NCBI RefSeq assembly: GCF_014646755.1
Contig: NZ_BMNW01000001.1
Span: 788,555-852,554, forward strand
Direction: 5' to 3'
Length of the DNA: 64,000 nt
DNA from: Pseudomonas asuensis
Lineage (GTDB): Bacteria; Pseudomonadota; Gammaproteobacteria; Pseudomonadales; Pseudomonadaceae
In this document: piece by piece, positions 29,054-37,731 of the stretch
Layout of the letters: the number at the start of each line of letters is the position of its first letter
How positions within the stretch are numbered: the stretch's first letter is position 1
The notes under the pieces: generated by a model
Seen by the model: the letters and a program-made list of their open reading frames with translations, nothing else
What the model was told of the DNA's origin: nothing
Database searches by the model: none
Made by a program: the position numbers and the translations under genes

Positions 29054-29524
29054 ATGAGCCTGGATTCGGTCCGCAACTTTTTCGCTACGCACGCTCCTGA
29101 TATTCACATCATTGAATTGCAAACCAGCACAGCAACCGTTGCGCTGGCCGCTGAGGCACATGGCGTCGAGCCAGGCCGAATTGCCAAAACTTTGGGTCTG
29201 AAAGTGGGTGAACGAGAGGTACTGCTCGTCGCACGGGGTGATGCTCGGCTGGATAATAAAAAGCTTAAGACAGCGTTTGGCGGCAAGGCCAAAATGCTGG
29301 ACGGAGAACGTGTACAAACGCTGACTAGCCATCCGGTAGGTGGCGTTTGCCCCTTTGGGCTGGCGACACCCATGCCCGTATATTGCGATGTCTCGCTCAA
29401 GGCTTTCGACGAGGTGCTACCGGCGGCTGGCGCTATTCACAGCGCAGTGCGCATTGCACCAGAACGGTTGGCTGAACTGGTTGCGGCCCAATGGGTGGAT
29501 GTCTGCCAGGAACCAACCGAGTAG
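29054..29524 (+). CDS. YbaK/EbsC-family aminoacyl-tRNA deacylase
   Basis: A 156-residue trans-editing domain protein (INS family) that hydrolyses mischarged tRNA, typically Cys- or Ala-tRNA(Pro). Conserved elements are the GRIAKTLGLKVG region with the catalytic-site lysine, the LDNKKLKTAFG region, and HPVGGVCPFGL. The start ATG 29054 follows GGAGG at six bases. It is downstream of sdaA by 63 bp and converges with ribB. Confidence 0.92.
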   Translation: MSLDSVRNFFATHAPDIHIIELQTSTATVALAAEAHGVEPGRIAKTLGLKVGEREVLLVARGDARLDNKKLKTAFGGKAKMLDGERVQTLTSHPVGGVCPFGLATPMPVYCDVSLKAFDEVLPAAGAIHSAVRIAPERLAELVAAQWVDVCQEPTE

Positions 29525-29545
29525 CTGACAGACATTGGCGTTACA

Positions 29546-30205
29546 TTAGATGACGCTGACCGACTGGGATGCCAATAGCGCTTCCTCCTCACGGTAACGC
29601 ACGATCTCCTCAATGGTCAGCACCGGGATACTGTGCTGCTGCGCATAGTGCTCAACATCGGCGCCACGCGCCATGCTGCCATCAGGGTTCATCAGCTCGC
29701 ACAGTACTGCCGCCGGACGTAGGCCTGCCAGCATGGCCAGCTCCACCGAGCCCTCCGTATGCCCTCGCCGAGCCAGAACGCCGCCCTCTCGTGCACGCAG
29801 TGGGAAGATATGCCCCGGGCTGACAATCCGGCTCTTACCTTCACAGGAATCCAGCGCCGCGCGAATAGTCGTCATGCGATCAGCCGCCGATACGCCGGTT
29901 GTCACGCCATCCGCCGCCTCGATGGATACTGTAAACCCCGTACCATGGCGCGCCTGGTTATTCTTGACCATAGGCGGCAGGTCCAGGCATCTCACACTGG
30001 CATCGTCCAGGCACAGGCAGACGATACCGCTGCCATCACGGATCATCTTTACCATGGTATTCAGGTTAATATTCTCGGCGGCCGCCACCAGATCGGCCTC
30101 ATTCTCACGGTCGACATCATCCAGCAGAAGCACCGGCCGCCCCTCTCGATAGGCCGTTACGGCTGCATGCAGCCGAGGATAACGTTGGGGATCGAGCGTA
30201 GACAT
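29546..30205 (-). CDS. ribB: 3,4-dihydroxy-2-butanone 4-phosphate synthase, riboswitch-controlled paralogue
   Basis: Makes the four-carbon riboflavin precursor from ribulose 5-phosphate. The 219-residue single-domain protein has [12 protein letters not shown] (acidic metal site), [25 protein letters not shown] and [12 protein letters not shown]. It is a second copy of the activity found in the RibBA protein at 44471. It has its own FMN riboswitch and a leader whose terminal hairpin covers the GAGGA ribosome-binding site next to the ATG. This allows the cell to raise riboflavin precursor supply separately when FMN is low. Confidence 0.95.
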   Translation of the reverse strand: MSTLDPQRYPRLHAAVTAYREGRPVLLLDDVDRENEADLVAAAENINLNTMVKMIRDGSGIVCLCLDDASVRCLDLPPMVKNNQARHGTGFTVSIEAADGVTTGVSAADRMTTIRAALDSCEGKSRIVSPGHIFPLRAREGGVLARRGHTEGSVELAMLAGLRPAAVLCELMNPDGSMARGADVEHYAQQHSIPVLTIEEIVRYREEEALLASQSVSVI

Positions 30206-30239
30206 GAAACGTCCTCGTTGAAATGAGTGAACGTTTCAG
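30206..30239 (-). promoter_or_regulatory. Ribosome-binding-site sequestering hairpin of ribB
   Basis: On the minus strand GAAACGTTC pairs with GGACGTTTC, which ends directly at the ribB ATG. The paired arm contains the GAGGA Shine-Dalgarno, so the hairpin can hide it. The same element, differing only in loop bases, precedes ribD at 47453. Confidence 0.8.
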
Positions 30240-30284
30240 GGCAAAAAGCGCAGACGCTGCCTATGCCAGAATGCATAGGCAAAC

Positions 30285-30427
30285 AGACGCATCTTCTTTC
30301 ATCCGGACTATGACCGTCGGCTCTGGAATCACACCAGATCTGCTGACCTCCGACAAACCGGAGCGCTCGCGGGCTTACACTTGACTGGGTTTACCGCCGG
30401 TGGGGACTCTCACCCCGCCCTGAAGAC
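30285..30427 (-). promoter_or_regulatory. FMN riboswitch (RFN element) controlling ribB
   Basis: The minus strand reads GGGCGGGGTGAGAGTCCCC, then CCGGCGGTAAA, AAGCCCGCGAGCG, TCAGCAGATCTGGTG, ATTCCAGAGCCGACGGT and ATAGTCCGGATGAAAGAAG, the conserved junctions of the RFN aptamer in order. P1 forms from GCGTCTTC and GAAGATGC. FMN binding is known to switch off expression of riboflavin genes. A perfect hairpin (GCCTATGC/GCATAGGC) lies between aptamer and ribB at 30259-30280. Confidence 0.97.
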
Positions 30428-30435
30428 GCGACCGA

Positions 30436-30464
30436 CTATAGCGAAGTAAAGTTGCCTTCGACAA
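30436..30464 (-). promoter_or_regulatory. Predicted sigma-70 promoter of the ribB leader
   Basis: On the minus strand TTGTCG at 30464-30459 and CTATAG at 30441-30436 are separated by 17 bases, directly upstream of the FMN aptamer. The ribD leader has the same -10 and flanking bases. Confidence 0.6.
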
Positions 30465-30477
30465 TGTTCGAGACCGC

Positions 30478-30765
30478 TTAACTGCCTCCACGAACATTCA
30501 GCCCGATACCTAACACCTTTGCCAAGGCCAGAGGAAATAGTACGGTATCTACCAATAGGCTGCCCGGAAGGTCGAGCATGGGGTAGGTTGGAGCGTCTAC
30601 GCCAAAACGCTCTGTTGGGCAGCAGCCCCCCTGTATGGCATACCAGTCCAGCCGGGTTCCCGAATAAACAATCGGAGCGCCAGGCTCGCTGGCATTGAGC
30701 GTACTAACGCTAGCGCAGCCACTCAGTAGAACCAGCACCAGGCACGCACAAAAGAGCTTATTCAT
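30478..30765 (-). CDS. YceK/YidQ-family lipoprotein
   Basis: A 95-residue lipoprotein. The signal peptide ends in the lipobox LLSGCA, with the lipidated cysteine at residue 17. The body has SGTRLDWYAI, the GGCC and the DLPGS...DTVLFPLAL motif of the YceK family, whose role is unknown. It overlaps ubiX by 8 bp and so belongs to the mpl-ubiX transcript. Confidence 0.9.
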   Translation of the reverse strand: MNKLFCACLVLVLLSGCASVSTLNASEPGAPIVYSGTRLDWYAIQGGCCPTERFGVDAPTYPMLDLPGSLLVDTVLFPLALAKVLGIGLNVRGGS

Positions 30766-31387
30766 CGCTCACCAGATGATGCTCGCCCCAACGGGGTAGC
30801 ATGTCTTGAGGGATACTCAGCGTATTGAGAATTCGTGCTACTACGAAGTCGATCAGATCATCTACCGTTTGTGGCTGATGATAGAAACCTGGCGCAGCAG
30901 GCAGAATCGTTGCGCCCAGATTCGACAACTTGAGCATGTTTTCCAGGTGAATACTAGAAAACGGCGACTCCCGTGGCACCAGAATCAAGGTACGACGCTC
31001 CTTGATCGCCACATCGGCCGCACGCTCAATCAAATTATTGCAGGCGCCTGTGGCAATAGCCGACAGTGTGCCGGTCGAACAAGGGCAAACCACCATGGCG
31101 GCAGGGGCACTGGAACCTGAAGCGGGTGGCGCCATCCAGTCGCTCTGACCAAACACCCGGATCTGCCCAGGCGCGGCACCGGTATATTCAGTCAAAAACG
31201 CCTGCATGGCTTGAGGCTTGGCTGGTAATGCCACATCTGTCTCGGTGGCCATTACAAGTTGAGCAGCCTTGGAAATCAGGAAATGTATTTCACGTTCTTC
31301 CTGCACCAAACAGTCAAGCAGCCGTAATCCGTATTGAGCGCCAGAGGCGCCGGTCATTGCCAGGGTGATACGTTCCGGTCCGCTCAT
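30758..31387 (-). CDS. ubiX: Flavin prenyltransferase UbiX
   Basis: UbiX joins dimethylallyl phosphate to FMN to make the prenyl-FMN cofactor of UbiD, needed for ubiquinone synthesis. The 209-residue protein has the flavin-binding TGASGAQYG, VVCPCSTGTLSAIATG, and the LVPRE motif. It overlaps mpl by 4 bp (ATGA). An FMN-consuming enzyme placed next to an FMN-riboswitch gene is noteworthy but may be chance. Confidence 0.96.
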   Translation of the reverse strand: MSGPERITLAMTGASGAQYGLRLLDCLVQEEREIHFLISKAAQLVMATETDVALPAKPQAMQAFLTEYTGAAPGQIRVFGQSDWMAPPASGSSAPAAMVVCPCSTGTLSAIATGACNNLIERAADVAIKERRTLILVPRESPFSSIHLENMLKLSNLGATILPAAPGFYHQPQTVDDLIDFVVARILNTLSIPQDMLPRWGEHHLVSDE

Positions 31388-32748
31388 GCAGGATCTCCTT
31401 CACGCAGTGCAGTTGCCAGCTTGCCGTGCAGACCACCAAAACCGCCGTTACTCATGATGACCACATGAGTCTTGCCTTGTGCTTCGCTTTTCACGCGCGC
31501 AATGATGGCGTCCAGCGAGTCGCAGACAACAGCAGGAACAGGGCAGCCCCCCGCTGTTCCTGCCAGGTCCCAGCCCAGGTTCGGTGGCGCGTACCAGATA
31601 ACGGAATCAGCCAAACGAACACTGTCCGGCAAGCCCTCGCGATGAGCACCCAACTTCATGGAATTAGACCGCGGCTCGATAACGGCAATAATGGACTCTT
31701 TCCCTACGCGCGCGCGCAGCCCTTGAAGCGTGGTCGCAATGGCAGTGGGATGATGAGCAAAATCATCATAGATCGTGACACCCTCAATTTCGGCAACCGT
31801 TTCCATTCGACGCTTGACGCTTTTGAAGGCGCTTAATGCCTCAATGCCCTGTACCGGCACAACGCCTACATGCCGCGCCGCTGCAAGCGTCGCCAAGGCA
31901 TTGGCGACGTTATGCTGACCCGTCAGGGGCCATTCCACGGTTCCTTGCTTTTGCCCATCAAAAATCACTTCGAACCGCGAGCCATCCTCATGGAGCAACC
32001 GAGCCTGCCATTGACCACCCTCGCCTGTCGTCTGAACCGGCGTCCAGCACCCCATCGTTAGCACGTGGGACAGCGCTTTTTCAGCTGTTGGGTGAATGAT
32101 CAGCCCTTCGCTCGGAACAGTACGCACCAGATGATGAAACTGCCGCTCGATAGCTTCTAGATCGGGAAAGATGTCAGCATGATCGAACTCAAGATTATTC
32201 AAAATTACTGTTCGTGGGCGGTAGTGAACGAACTTGGAGCGCTTATCGAAAAAGGCACTGTCATACTCGTCCGCCTCTACTACGAAAAAAGGCGTCCCGC
32301 CCAACCGAGCTGACACACCAAAATTTTGTGGCACACCACCAATTAAAAAGCCCGGACTCATACCGGCATGCTCTAACACCCAGGCCAGCATACTTGTAGT
32401 CGTAGTCTTGCCATGAGTACCCGCCACTGCCAGGACCCAGCGTCCCTGTAGCACATGATCCGCCAGCCATTGCGGCCCGGAAACATAGGGCAAGCCTTTA
32501 TTCAGAACGTATTCAACAGCTGGATTACCGCGAGAGAGTGCATTGCCAATCACCACCAGATCAGGCGTCGGCTCAAGATGGGCAGGCTCGTATCCCTGCA
32601 TCAGCTCAATACCCTGAGCCTCCAACTGTGTGCTCATTGGGGGATAGACATTGGCATCGGAGCCGGTTACCCGATGACCCAGTTCCTTGGCCAACACGGC
32701 CAGAGAACCCATAAACGTCCCGCAGATGCCGAGAATGTGGATATGCAT
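31384..32748 (-). CDS. mpl: UDP-N-acetylmuramate:L-alanyl-gamma-D-glutamyl-meso-diaminopimelate ligase
   Basis: Mpl recycles murein tripeptide by attaching it to UDP-MurNAc. The 454-residue Mur ligase has an N-terminal Rossmann segment (HILGICGTFMGSLA), the ATP loop GTHGKTTTT, EADEYDSAFF, and a C-terminal ligase domain with DDFAHHPTA. AGAGG precedes the ATG at 32746-32748. It is the first gene of the mpl-ubiX-yceK run. Confidence 0.96.
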   Translation of the reverse strand: MHIHILGICGTFMGSLAVLAKELGHRVTGSDANVYPPMSTQLEAQGIELMQGYEPAHLEPTPDLVVIGNALSRGNPAVEYVLNKGLPYVSGPQWLADHVLQGRWVLAVAGTHGKTTTTSMLAWVLEHAGMSPGFLIGGVPQNFGVSARLGGTPFFVVEADEYDSAFFDKRSKFVHYRPRTVILNNLEFDHADIFPDLEAIERQFHHLVRTVPSEGLIIHPTAEKALSHVLTMGCWTPVQTTGEGGQWQARLLHEDGSRFEVIFDGQKQGTVEWPLTGQHNVANALATLAAARHVGVVPVQGIEALSAFKSVKRRMETVAEIEGVTIYDDFAHHPTAIATTLQGLRARVGKESIIAVIEPRSNSMKLGAHREGLPDSVRLADSVIWYAPPNLGWDLAGTAGGCPVPAVVCDSLDAIIARVKSEAQGKTHVVIMSNGGFGGLHGKLATALREGDPA

Positions 32749-32808
32749 GAATAACCTCTAGCAGGCAGAGCCTTGGCAGCCCCGTTGAAAACTCGCCGAA
32801 GGTTAGCA

Positions 32809-32830
32809 CAGCAGGGCACGTGCCCTGCTG
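32809..32830. repeat. 22-bp perfect palindrome upstream of mpl
   Basis: The sequence centred at 32819/32820 (AGCAGGGCAC followed by its exact complement, plus one more C-G pair at the ends) is a perfect inverted repeat without a loop. It lies 61 bp before the mpl start and about 190 bp before the DedA gene, so it could be an operator for either, or a cruciform or hairpin element. Confidence 0.6.
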
Positions 32831-32980
32831 ACTAGGGCAGTGGCAGCCTCACAAAATTCTTCACCGTGTTTTGCTTGTAGTGTTTTGCAACCATTAAGAA
32901 AGCGGATATCCGTGCTGCAGGTCGCAAATCGTACTGTGCTGTCCGACCCAACGGCTACTGGCGACATAGAGTCATCAGCC

Positions 32981-32986
32981 TATAAT
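32981..32986 (+). promoter_or_regulatory. Candidate -10 element of the DedA gene
   Basis: A perfect TATAAT lies 35 bp before the ATG at 33022. No good -35 is seen at 16-18 bp, so an activator or extended -10 could be needed. Confidence 0.4.
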
Positions 32987-33021
32987 GACCCCTTCGACCC
33001 GCCGCCATAGATAGGCTGTAC

Positions 33022-33678
33022 ATGGACTTTAACCCGATCGACCTGATCCTTCACCTCGACGTTTACCTTGAAATGCTGGTCAACAACTATGGGTCATGGA
33101 TTTATTTCATCCTGTTCCTGGTTATTTTTTGCGAGACCGGCCTTGTTGTAATGCCGTTCCTTCCGGGCGACTCACTGTTGTTCATTGCCGGTGCCATTTG
33201 CGCCACAGGTGGCATGGACCCTTGGCTCCTGGGCAGCTTGCTCGCTTTTGCTGCCATCGCTGGCGACAGTACCAACTATGTCATTGGCCGAACGCTGGGC
33301 GAGAAACTGTTCTCCCGGCCCAACTCCAAGATATTCCGTCGTGATTACCTCCTGCGTACTCAAGCGTTTTATGCTCGGCATGGCGGTAAAACCATTACAC
33401 TGGCGCGCTTCCTGCCTATCATCCGTACATTCGCTCCGTTTGTTGCCGGCGTCGGGCACATGAACTACTTCCGCTTCCTGGGCTTTAGCATCCTGGGCAC
33501 CTTTTTGTGGGTGGGCGGCCTGGTGACACTAGGCTACTTCTTTGGCAACGTACCCTTCATCAAACAGCACCTGTCCATGTTGGTCATTGCCATCATTGCC
33601 ATCTCTCTGCTTCCAATGATCATCAGCATGGTCAACAGCCGTTTACGTCCGGCCTCCAGCCGAAGCGAACTCGGTTGA
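33022..33678 (+). CDS. DedA-family membrane protein
   Basis: A 218-residue inner-membrane protein with about four to five membrane segments. DedA hallmarks are present: FCETGLVVMPFLPGDSLLF near the N-terminus, GDSTNYVIGR, and ARFLPIIRTFAPFVAG. DedA proteins are linked to undecaprenyl-phosphate or other lipid flipping, proton-dependent membrane homeostasis and resistance to cationic peptides. The reading starts at ATG 33022. A long imperfect hairpin follows the stop by 20 bp. Confidence 0.93.
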   Translation: MDFNPIDLILHLDVYLEMLVNNYGSWIYFILFLVIFCETGLVVMPFLPGDSLLFIAGAICATGGMDPWLLGSLLAFAAIAGDSTNYVIGRTLGEKLFSRPNSKIFRRDYLLRTQAFYARHGGKTITLARFLPIIRTFAPFVAGVGHMNYFRFLGFSILGTFLWVGGLVTLGYFFGNVPFIKQHLSMLVIAIIAISLLPMIISMVNSRLRPASSRSELG

Positions 33679-34282
33679 TCCTGTAGTCTCTGCCCGCCTG
33701 GCAGGACCGGCATATCCTCAAGCGGATATCGGTCCTGCCAGCGCCAGGGGCCAAGGTCACGTCCCTCTTTCCATCCTGACAAGGCTCAAAAGCCGAGATG
33801 ACACCCAGCTTAAACAACGCAGCGCCCCCTTTCCGACTCATAAGCCCATAACCTTGCTGGGCGATGTGACTCTTGGTGGACAGGATCGATATGCTGAAGG
33901 CAGCAATAGGGCTTAGCTGCAAAATCTAAGCATCATCGTGTGGTCGGGTTGTAGGACGTGCGGTGACTGGCATGGCTACAATCCAGTCATCCATGAGCAA
34001 CGCATAAGCTCCATGACGCGCCACCTTTAGACTAGAAAATGGCAATCGCTCAGTGGACGAGGCCTTTCAGACTGCTTGTAACCGCGGCGGTCAACGGCTT
34101 GAACAAGGTATTGAAGCGTTAGCTATTTCCTGCGCTCGATAAAGCTTTTGCTCTTTGCCATAAATATTTCACTTGTAAACCAGATACCTCCATAAAGCGT
34201 CTCTGGAGGTCTATGTGCAGCTGCTTTGGTTCTTTCACCAGAATCCACTCTAAGCAACTGCACATCCTCACTCAGCGAAACG
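33679..34282. other. Intergenic stretch after the DedA gene
   Basis: About 600 bp without a convincing gene. It holds the hairpin at 33698-33741 and, at 34039-34122, a 27-codon plus-strand reading (MAIAQWTRPFRLLVTAAVNG and so on) with no ribosome-binding site. A minus-strand reading of about 60 codons (34123-34308) runs into the end of the channel gene. I see no tRNA, transposase remnant or attachment site. Confidence 0.6.
33698..33741. repeat. Long hairpin downstream of the DedA gene
   Basis: A left arm of 20 bases starting CTGGCAGGACC (33698-33717) pairs with GGATATCGGTCCTGCCAG (33724-33741), with a two-base bulge and a six-base loop. There is no T-run, so it is either a weak terminator, an mRNA-stabilising element or a REP-like sequence. 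Confidence 0.6.
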
Positions 34283-35380
34283 TTACTTCTGCACCATCCT
34301 GCTCTCATCTACATCAGATGATGCACGCTGAATGACTGGCACATCCTCCAGAAACTCCAATGAGCGAACCGGCATACCAAACTTGATTTGACGCTGTTCA
34401 AGCTCCTTCAGCAGTGCCATGTTGATGCTTTGCTGGATATCCATGTATTGGTTGTAGTCTGAACTCAACACGTAATACACCACCTCGAACTTCAGAGCGT
34501 TACTTTCCAATGCGAGTAAGTGCGCACGGTCGAACCGTGTTTTCTCCAATGACGTAATAATCTGCTTAACCAGCGGTGCAACCTCAGCCACTTTTTCTGT
34601 AGGCGTCCGATAACTGATATCAAACTGAAACAGCACTCGCCGCTCGGACATGCGCTTGTAGTTGTGAATGGTCTGCTGTAGCAACTGGGTATTGGAACAA
34701 ATGACTTGTTCGCCACTTAGGCTACGGATGCGGGTGGTTTTCAGGCCGATATATTCGATAGAGCCTGCGATATCACCAAAGACAACAAAGTCGCCTTGCT
34801 CAAACGGCTTATCGATCCCGATCGAAAGCGAGGCGAACAAGTCGCTCAATACGTTTTGTACCGCCAGGGCCACCGCAATACCGCCAATCCCCAGGCTCGC
34901 TACAAACGCCGTAATATCAACGCCCAGATTCGCCAGAACAGACAACAGCACGACAGCCCACAAGGCTGTCCGAACCATGAGCGAAATCATAGTCATCGTC
35001 AGCTGGCTACGCTGATGGCCCGATTTACTGCTCAATGCCGAACGCGCCCATAGCAAAACAGCGGCGTCCATCCACAAGCCAAATTGCAAAGCCAGCACCA
35101 GAAACCAAATATGGCTGACCCGGGACTCCCAGGCAGGGCTCAGGTCAATGACGTAAAGCCCCATTTGAATAGCCATGAGCAAAATCAACAGCCGACTCGT
35201 TCGGCCTATGATTTCACCCAGGTAATGGGTCCAGCCGTGGCTACTACGGCTGGACCATGAAGCGATACGACCGGTGATAGCGGTAATAAGCCGCCGAATA
35301 ACTATGTAACTGATAAGTGTAATGACAAGCGCCAGCGCCAGATTGATCGCTGTAGATTCATTAATCCAATTGAACGACAT
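34283..35380 (-). CDS. Mechanosensitive ion channel of the MscS family
   Basis: A 365-residue channel with about five hydrophobic segments at residues 10-190. The pore-lining region GIGGIAVALAVQNVLSDLFASLSIGIDKPFEQGD is followed by the cytoplasmic beta and alpha/beta domains (GDIAGSIEYIGLKTTRIRS). It opens under membrane tension to protect against hypo-osmotic shock. ATG 35378-35380 is preferred over the TTG six codons earlier. It is divergent from ppa. Confidence 0.92.
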   Translation of the reverse strand: MSFNWINESTAINLALALVITLISYIVIRRLITAITGRIASWSSRSSHGWTHYLGEIIGRTSRLLILLMAIQMGLYVIDLSPAWESRVSHIWFLVLALQFGLWMDAAVLLWARSALSSKSGHQRSQLTMTMISLMVRTALWAVVLLSVLANLGVDITAFVASLGIGGIAVALAVQNVLSDLFASLSIGIDKPFEQGDFVVFGDIAGSIEYIGLKTTRIRSLSGEQVICSNTQLLQQTIHNYKRMSERRVLFQFDISYRTPTEKVAEVAPLVKQIITSLEKTRFDRAHLLALESNALKFEVVYYVLSSDYNQYMDIQQSINMALLKELEQRQIKFGMPVRSLEFLEDVPVIQRASSDVDESRMVQK

Positions 35381-35570
35381 GCCGGAGTTTTCTCCCAATC
35401 AGAGGAAATCTGCCCTGTCCTCATGCAGGAGGGCTCCTTTTTTCGGGTTCGATGTTCCTTCAAAGTTCCGGCTTTGAACCTTATCCCACACCAAGGCTCG
35501 AATCGCGGGTTAAATATGCCTATACTCCAAGCCACATCAATTTGGCCTACCAACAAAGGTGAGTCGCTCT

Positions 35571-36098
35571 ATGAGCTATAGCAAGATTCCGGCCGGCAAA
35601 GACGTGCCGAACGACATCTACGTCGCGATTGAAATCCCGGCTAACCATGCACCTATCAAATACGAGATCGACAAAGACAGCGATACGCTGTTCGTCGACC
35701 GGTTCATGGCTACCCCGATGTTTTATCCGGCCAACTATGGCTACATCCCCAACACTCTGGCTGACGATGGCGATCCCCTCGACGTGCTCGTCGTAACGCC
35801 TTACCCCGTGACACCAGGTGCAGTCATTCGCGCGCGCCCTGTAGGCGTACTGCACATGACCGACGAAGCCGGTGGCGATGCAAAATTAGTTGCCGTTCCG
35901 CATGACAAACTGTCTGTGCTGTACCATGATGTAAAAGAATACACTGACTTGCCGGCTCTGCTGCTGGAGCAGATCAAGCACTTCTTCGAGAACTACAAGG
36001 ATCTTGAAAAAGGCAAGTGGGCAAAAGTTGAACGCTGGGGCAATGCTGAAGAAGCCCGTGCGGAGATCTTAAAGGCAGTCGCGGCTTACCAAAAATAA
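35571..36098 (+). CDS. ppa: Inorganic pyrophosphatase
   Basis: Hydrolyses pyrophosphate and so drives biosynthetic polymerisation. The 175-residue length is that of the type I bacterial enzyme. The signature [10 protein letters not shown] carries metal-binding aspartates, and the E, K and Y active-site residues lie around IEIP, KYE and YGYIP. The start ATG 35571 has AAAGGTGA at eight bases; the four-residue longer reading lacks support. A strong terminator follows. Confidence 0.97.
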   Translation: MSYSKIPAGKDVPNDIYVAIEIPANHAPIKYEIDKDSDTLFVDRFMATPMFYPANYGYIPNTLADDGDPLDVLVVTPYPVTPGAVIRARPVGVLHMTDEAGGDAKLVAVPHDKLSVLYHDVKEYTDLPALLLEQIKHFFENYKDLEKGKWAKVERWGNAEEARAEILKAVAAYQK

Positions 36099-36115
36099 GT
36101 CGTTACTACCTCACG

Positions 36116-36140
36116 AAGCCGGCCACAAGCCGGCTTTTTA
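36116..36140 (+). terminator. Rho-independent terminator after ppa
   Basis: GCCGGC (36118-36123) pairs with GCCGGC (36129-36134) across CACAA, with flanking AA and TT extending the stem, followed by five T's. Confidence 0.93.
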
Positions 36141-36511
36141 ATGCCTGTCCGTTAGAGATGTTACTGACCAGACGGCGCGATTACGTGCAGTAACGTAACT
36201 AGAGCGCTAGCAAAGTACATTTGGTTCGTCCATTTCAAAGAAAGTGCACGTGAAATCAAACTGTCATCACCTGGCGCGATAGTTACTGTAAGTGTTGGCC
36301 AGCGAACAGACAGATTCGATGGGTAACACCCTATAGAGTGCAATTCCTTTCGGGCCCATGCTCCGGCATCCGCCCTACCGTATACGGTCTTGTCCTGGCG
36401 CTTACCCCATCGGCCCTGGACAGGGCCGTTCTTATTTCCGCTGTAAGTATTTGCTCAGCCTTTAAGCCTCTGCTAGTGTCCCGCGATTGTGTATTACCCC
36501 CGAGATTGCCA
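36141..36511 (+). other. Leader region before xseB-ispA-dxs
   Basis: About 370 bp without a gene. It contains an inverted repeat GTTACTG (36160-36166) / CAGTAAC (36188-36194), a palindrome ACCGTATACGGT (36377-36388), and the hairpin at 36411-36428. An in-frame upstream extension of xseB from 36338 has no similarity to XseB. The promoter of the isoprenoid operon probably lies here. Confidence 0.5.
36411..36437 (+). terminator. Terminator-like hairpin in the xseB leader
   Basis: CGGCCCTG (36411-36418) pairs perfectly with CAGGGCCG (36421-36428), and TTCTTATTT follows. The two-base gap means the real loop is formed by opening the top pair. It may be a weak terminator or attenuator before xseB. 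Confidence 0.5.
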
Positions 36512-36754
36512 ATGGCCCGCAAGAAAGCTCCCGATTTCGAACACTCCCTGGCAGAGCTACAAACCCTGGTCGAGCGCCTGGAAAGCGGTGAGCTTTCCCT
36601 TGAAGAATCATTGGGTGCATTTGAGCAAGGTATTCGCCTTACCCGCGAATGCCAGAGTGCCCTGAGTCAGGCCGAGCAGAAAGTCCAGACTCTGCTCGAG
36701 CGCGATGGCGTCCTGACCGAGACGCCTTTTGATATACAAGGCGACGACACATGA
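36512..36754 (+). CDS. xseB: Exodeoxyribonuclease VII small subunit
   Basis: XseB is the helical small subunit that partners XseA in exonuclease VII. The 80-residue product has the conserved [32 protein letters not shown] core. Its stop overlaps the ispA start by 4 bp (ATGA), so it is translationally coupled. The order xseB-ispA-dxs is the classic isoprenoid operon. Confidence 0.96.
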   Translation: MARKKAPDFEHSLAELQTLVERLESGELSLEESLGAFEQGIRLTRECQSALSQAEQKVQTLLERDGVLTETPFDIQGDDT

Positions 36755-37629
36755 TCAAGGCTTACCAGGCTCGCAGCCAGGCGCGTGTTGACGCTGTGCT
36801 GGAAACCCTATTCGTGTCTCCACGCCCGGAGCTCAATCGCCTCTATGAAGCCATGCGCTACAGCGTTATGGGCGGTGGCAAGCGTGTGCGTCCCTTATTG
36901 GTCTATGCAGCCTGCGAGGCGCTTGGGGGCGAGCCGTCTCAAGCCGATAACGCCGCCTGTGCCGTCGAGCTGATTCATGCTTACTCGCTCGTGCATGACG
37001 ACCTGCCTGCCATGGACGATGACGATCTGCGCCGTGGTCGCCCAACGACCCATAAAGCCTACGACGAAGCGTGTGCCATTCTGGCAGGCGATGCCCTGCA
37101 AACGTTCGCCGTGGAAGTGTTGACCAACGCACCGCAAGCGGCTGAGACTCGCCTGGAAATGCTTAATGTCCTAGCCCAAGCCTCGGGGCCAGCGGGTATG
37201 GTGGGAGGACAAGCGATTGATCTGGAGTCGGTCGGTAAACACATAGACCAGCCTGCGCTGGAAGTCATGCATCGCCACAAGACGGGAGCACTGATCGAAG
37301 CCAGTGTTCGTCTGGGTGCATTGGCTAGCGGCAAGGCTACACCTGAACAGCTGGACGCTTTGAGCCGCTACGCCCGTGCTGTAGGGTTGGCCTTCCAGGT
37401 ACAGGATGACGTCCTGGATGTAGAGAGCGATACGGCAACCCTCGGCAAGCGCCAGGGTGCAGACATTGCGCGAGATAAACCCACCTACCCGGCCTTGCTG
37501 GGTCTGGACGAGGCGAAGCATTATGCTCAACGGTTGTGTGAACAAGCCCAGCAGGCCTTACAGTCCTTTGGTGAGTCTGCCGAACCCTTACGGGCGCTAG
37601 CACTCTACATCGTCCAACGTCGCCACTAG
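36751..37629 (+). CDS. ispA: Farnesyl diphosphate synthase
   Basis: Condenses IPP with DMAPP and GPP to FPP for ubiquinone, undecaprenyl carrier and haem O. The 292-residue enzyme has the first aspartate-rich motif [14 protein letters not shown] and the second motif DDVLD, with GGKRVRP upstream. The residues before the first motif ([11 protein letters not shown] context) fit a short-chain FPP synthase. It is full length. Confidence 0.96.
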   Translation: MIKAYQARSQARVDAVLETLFVSPRPELNRLYEAMRYSVMGGGKRVRPLLVYAACEALGGEPSQADNAACAVELIHAYSLVHDDLPAMDDDDLRRGRPTTHKAYDEACAILAGDALQTFAVEVLTNAPQAAETRLEMLNVLAQASGPAGMVGGQAIDLESVGKHIDQPALEVMHRHKTGALIEASVRLGALASGKATPEQLDALSRYARAVGLAFQVQDDVLDVESDTATLGKRQGADIARDKPTYPALLGLDEAKHYAQRLCEQAQQALQSFGESAEPLRALALYIVQRRH

Positions 37630-37731
37630 TCATGTACAGTACAGCTCGAAGCGCTATATGACGGTTCACTGTTGGGTGACCGAAGGGCTTCGGGTAAACT
37701 TCGATCTTTCACACCTTATAACGATGACCTG

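Noticed and set aside
34123..34308. Minus-strand reading of about 60 codons after the MscS-type gene
   Set aside because: It overlaps the end of the channel gene out of frame, has no ribosome-binding site and no recognisable motif.
36338..36511. N-terminal extension of XseB
   Set aside because: The extra 58 residues have no similarity to XseB, and the family protein starts at [10 protein letters not shown].
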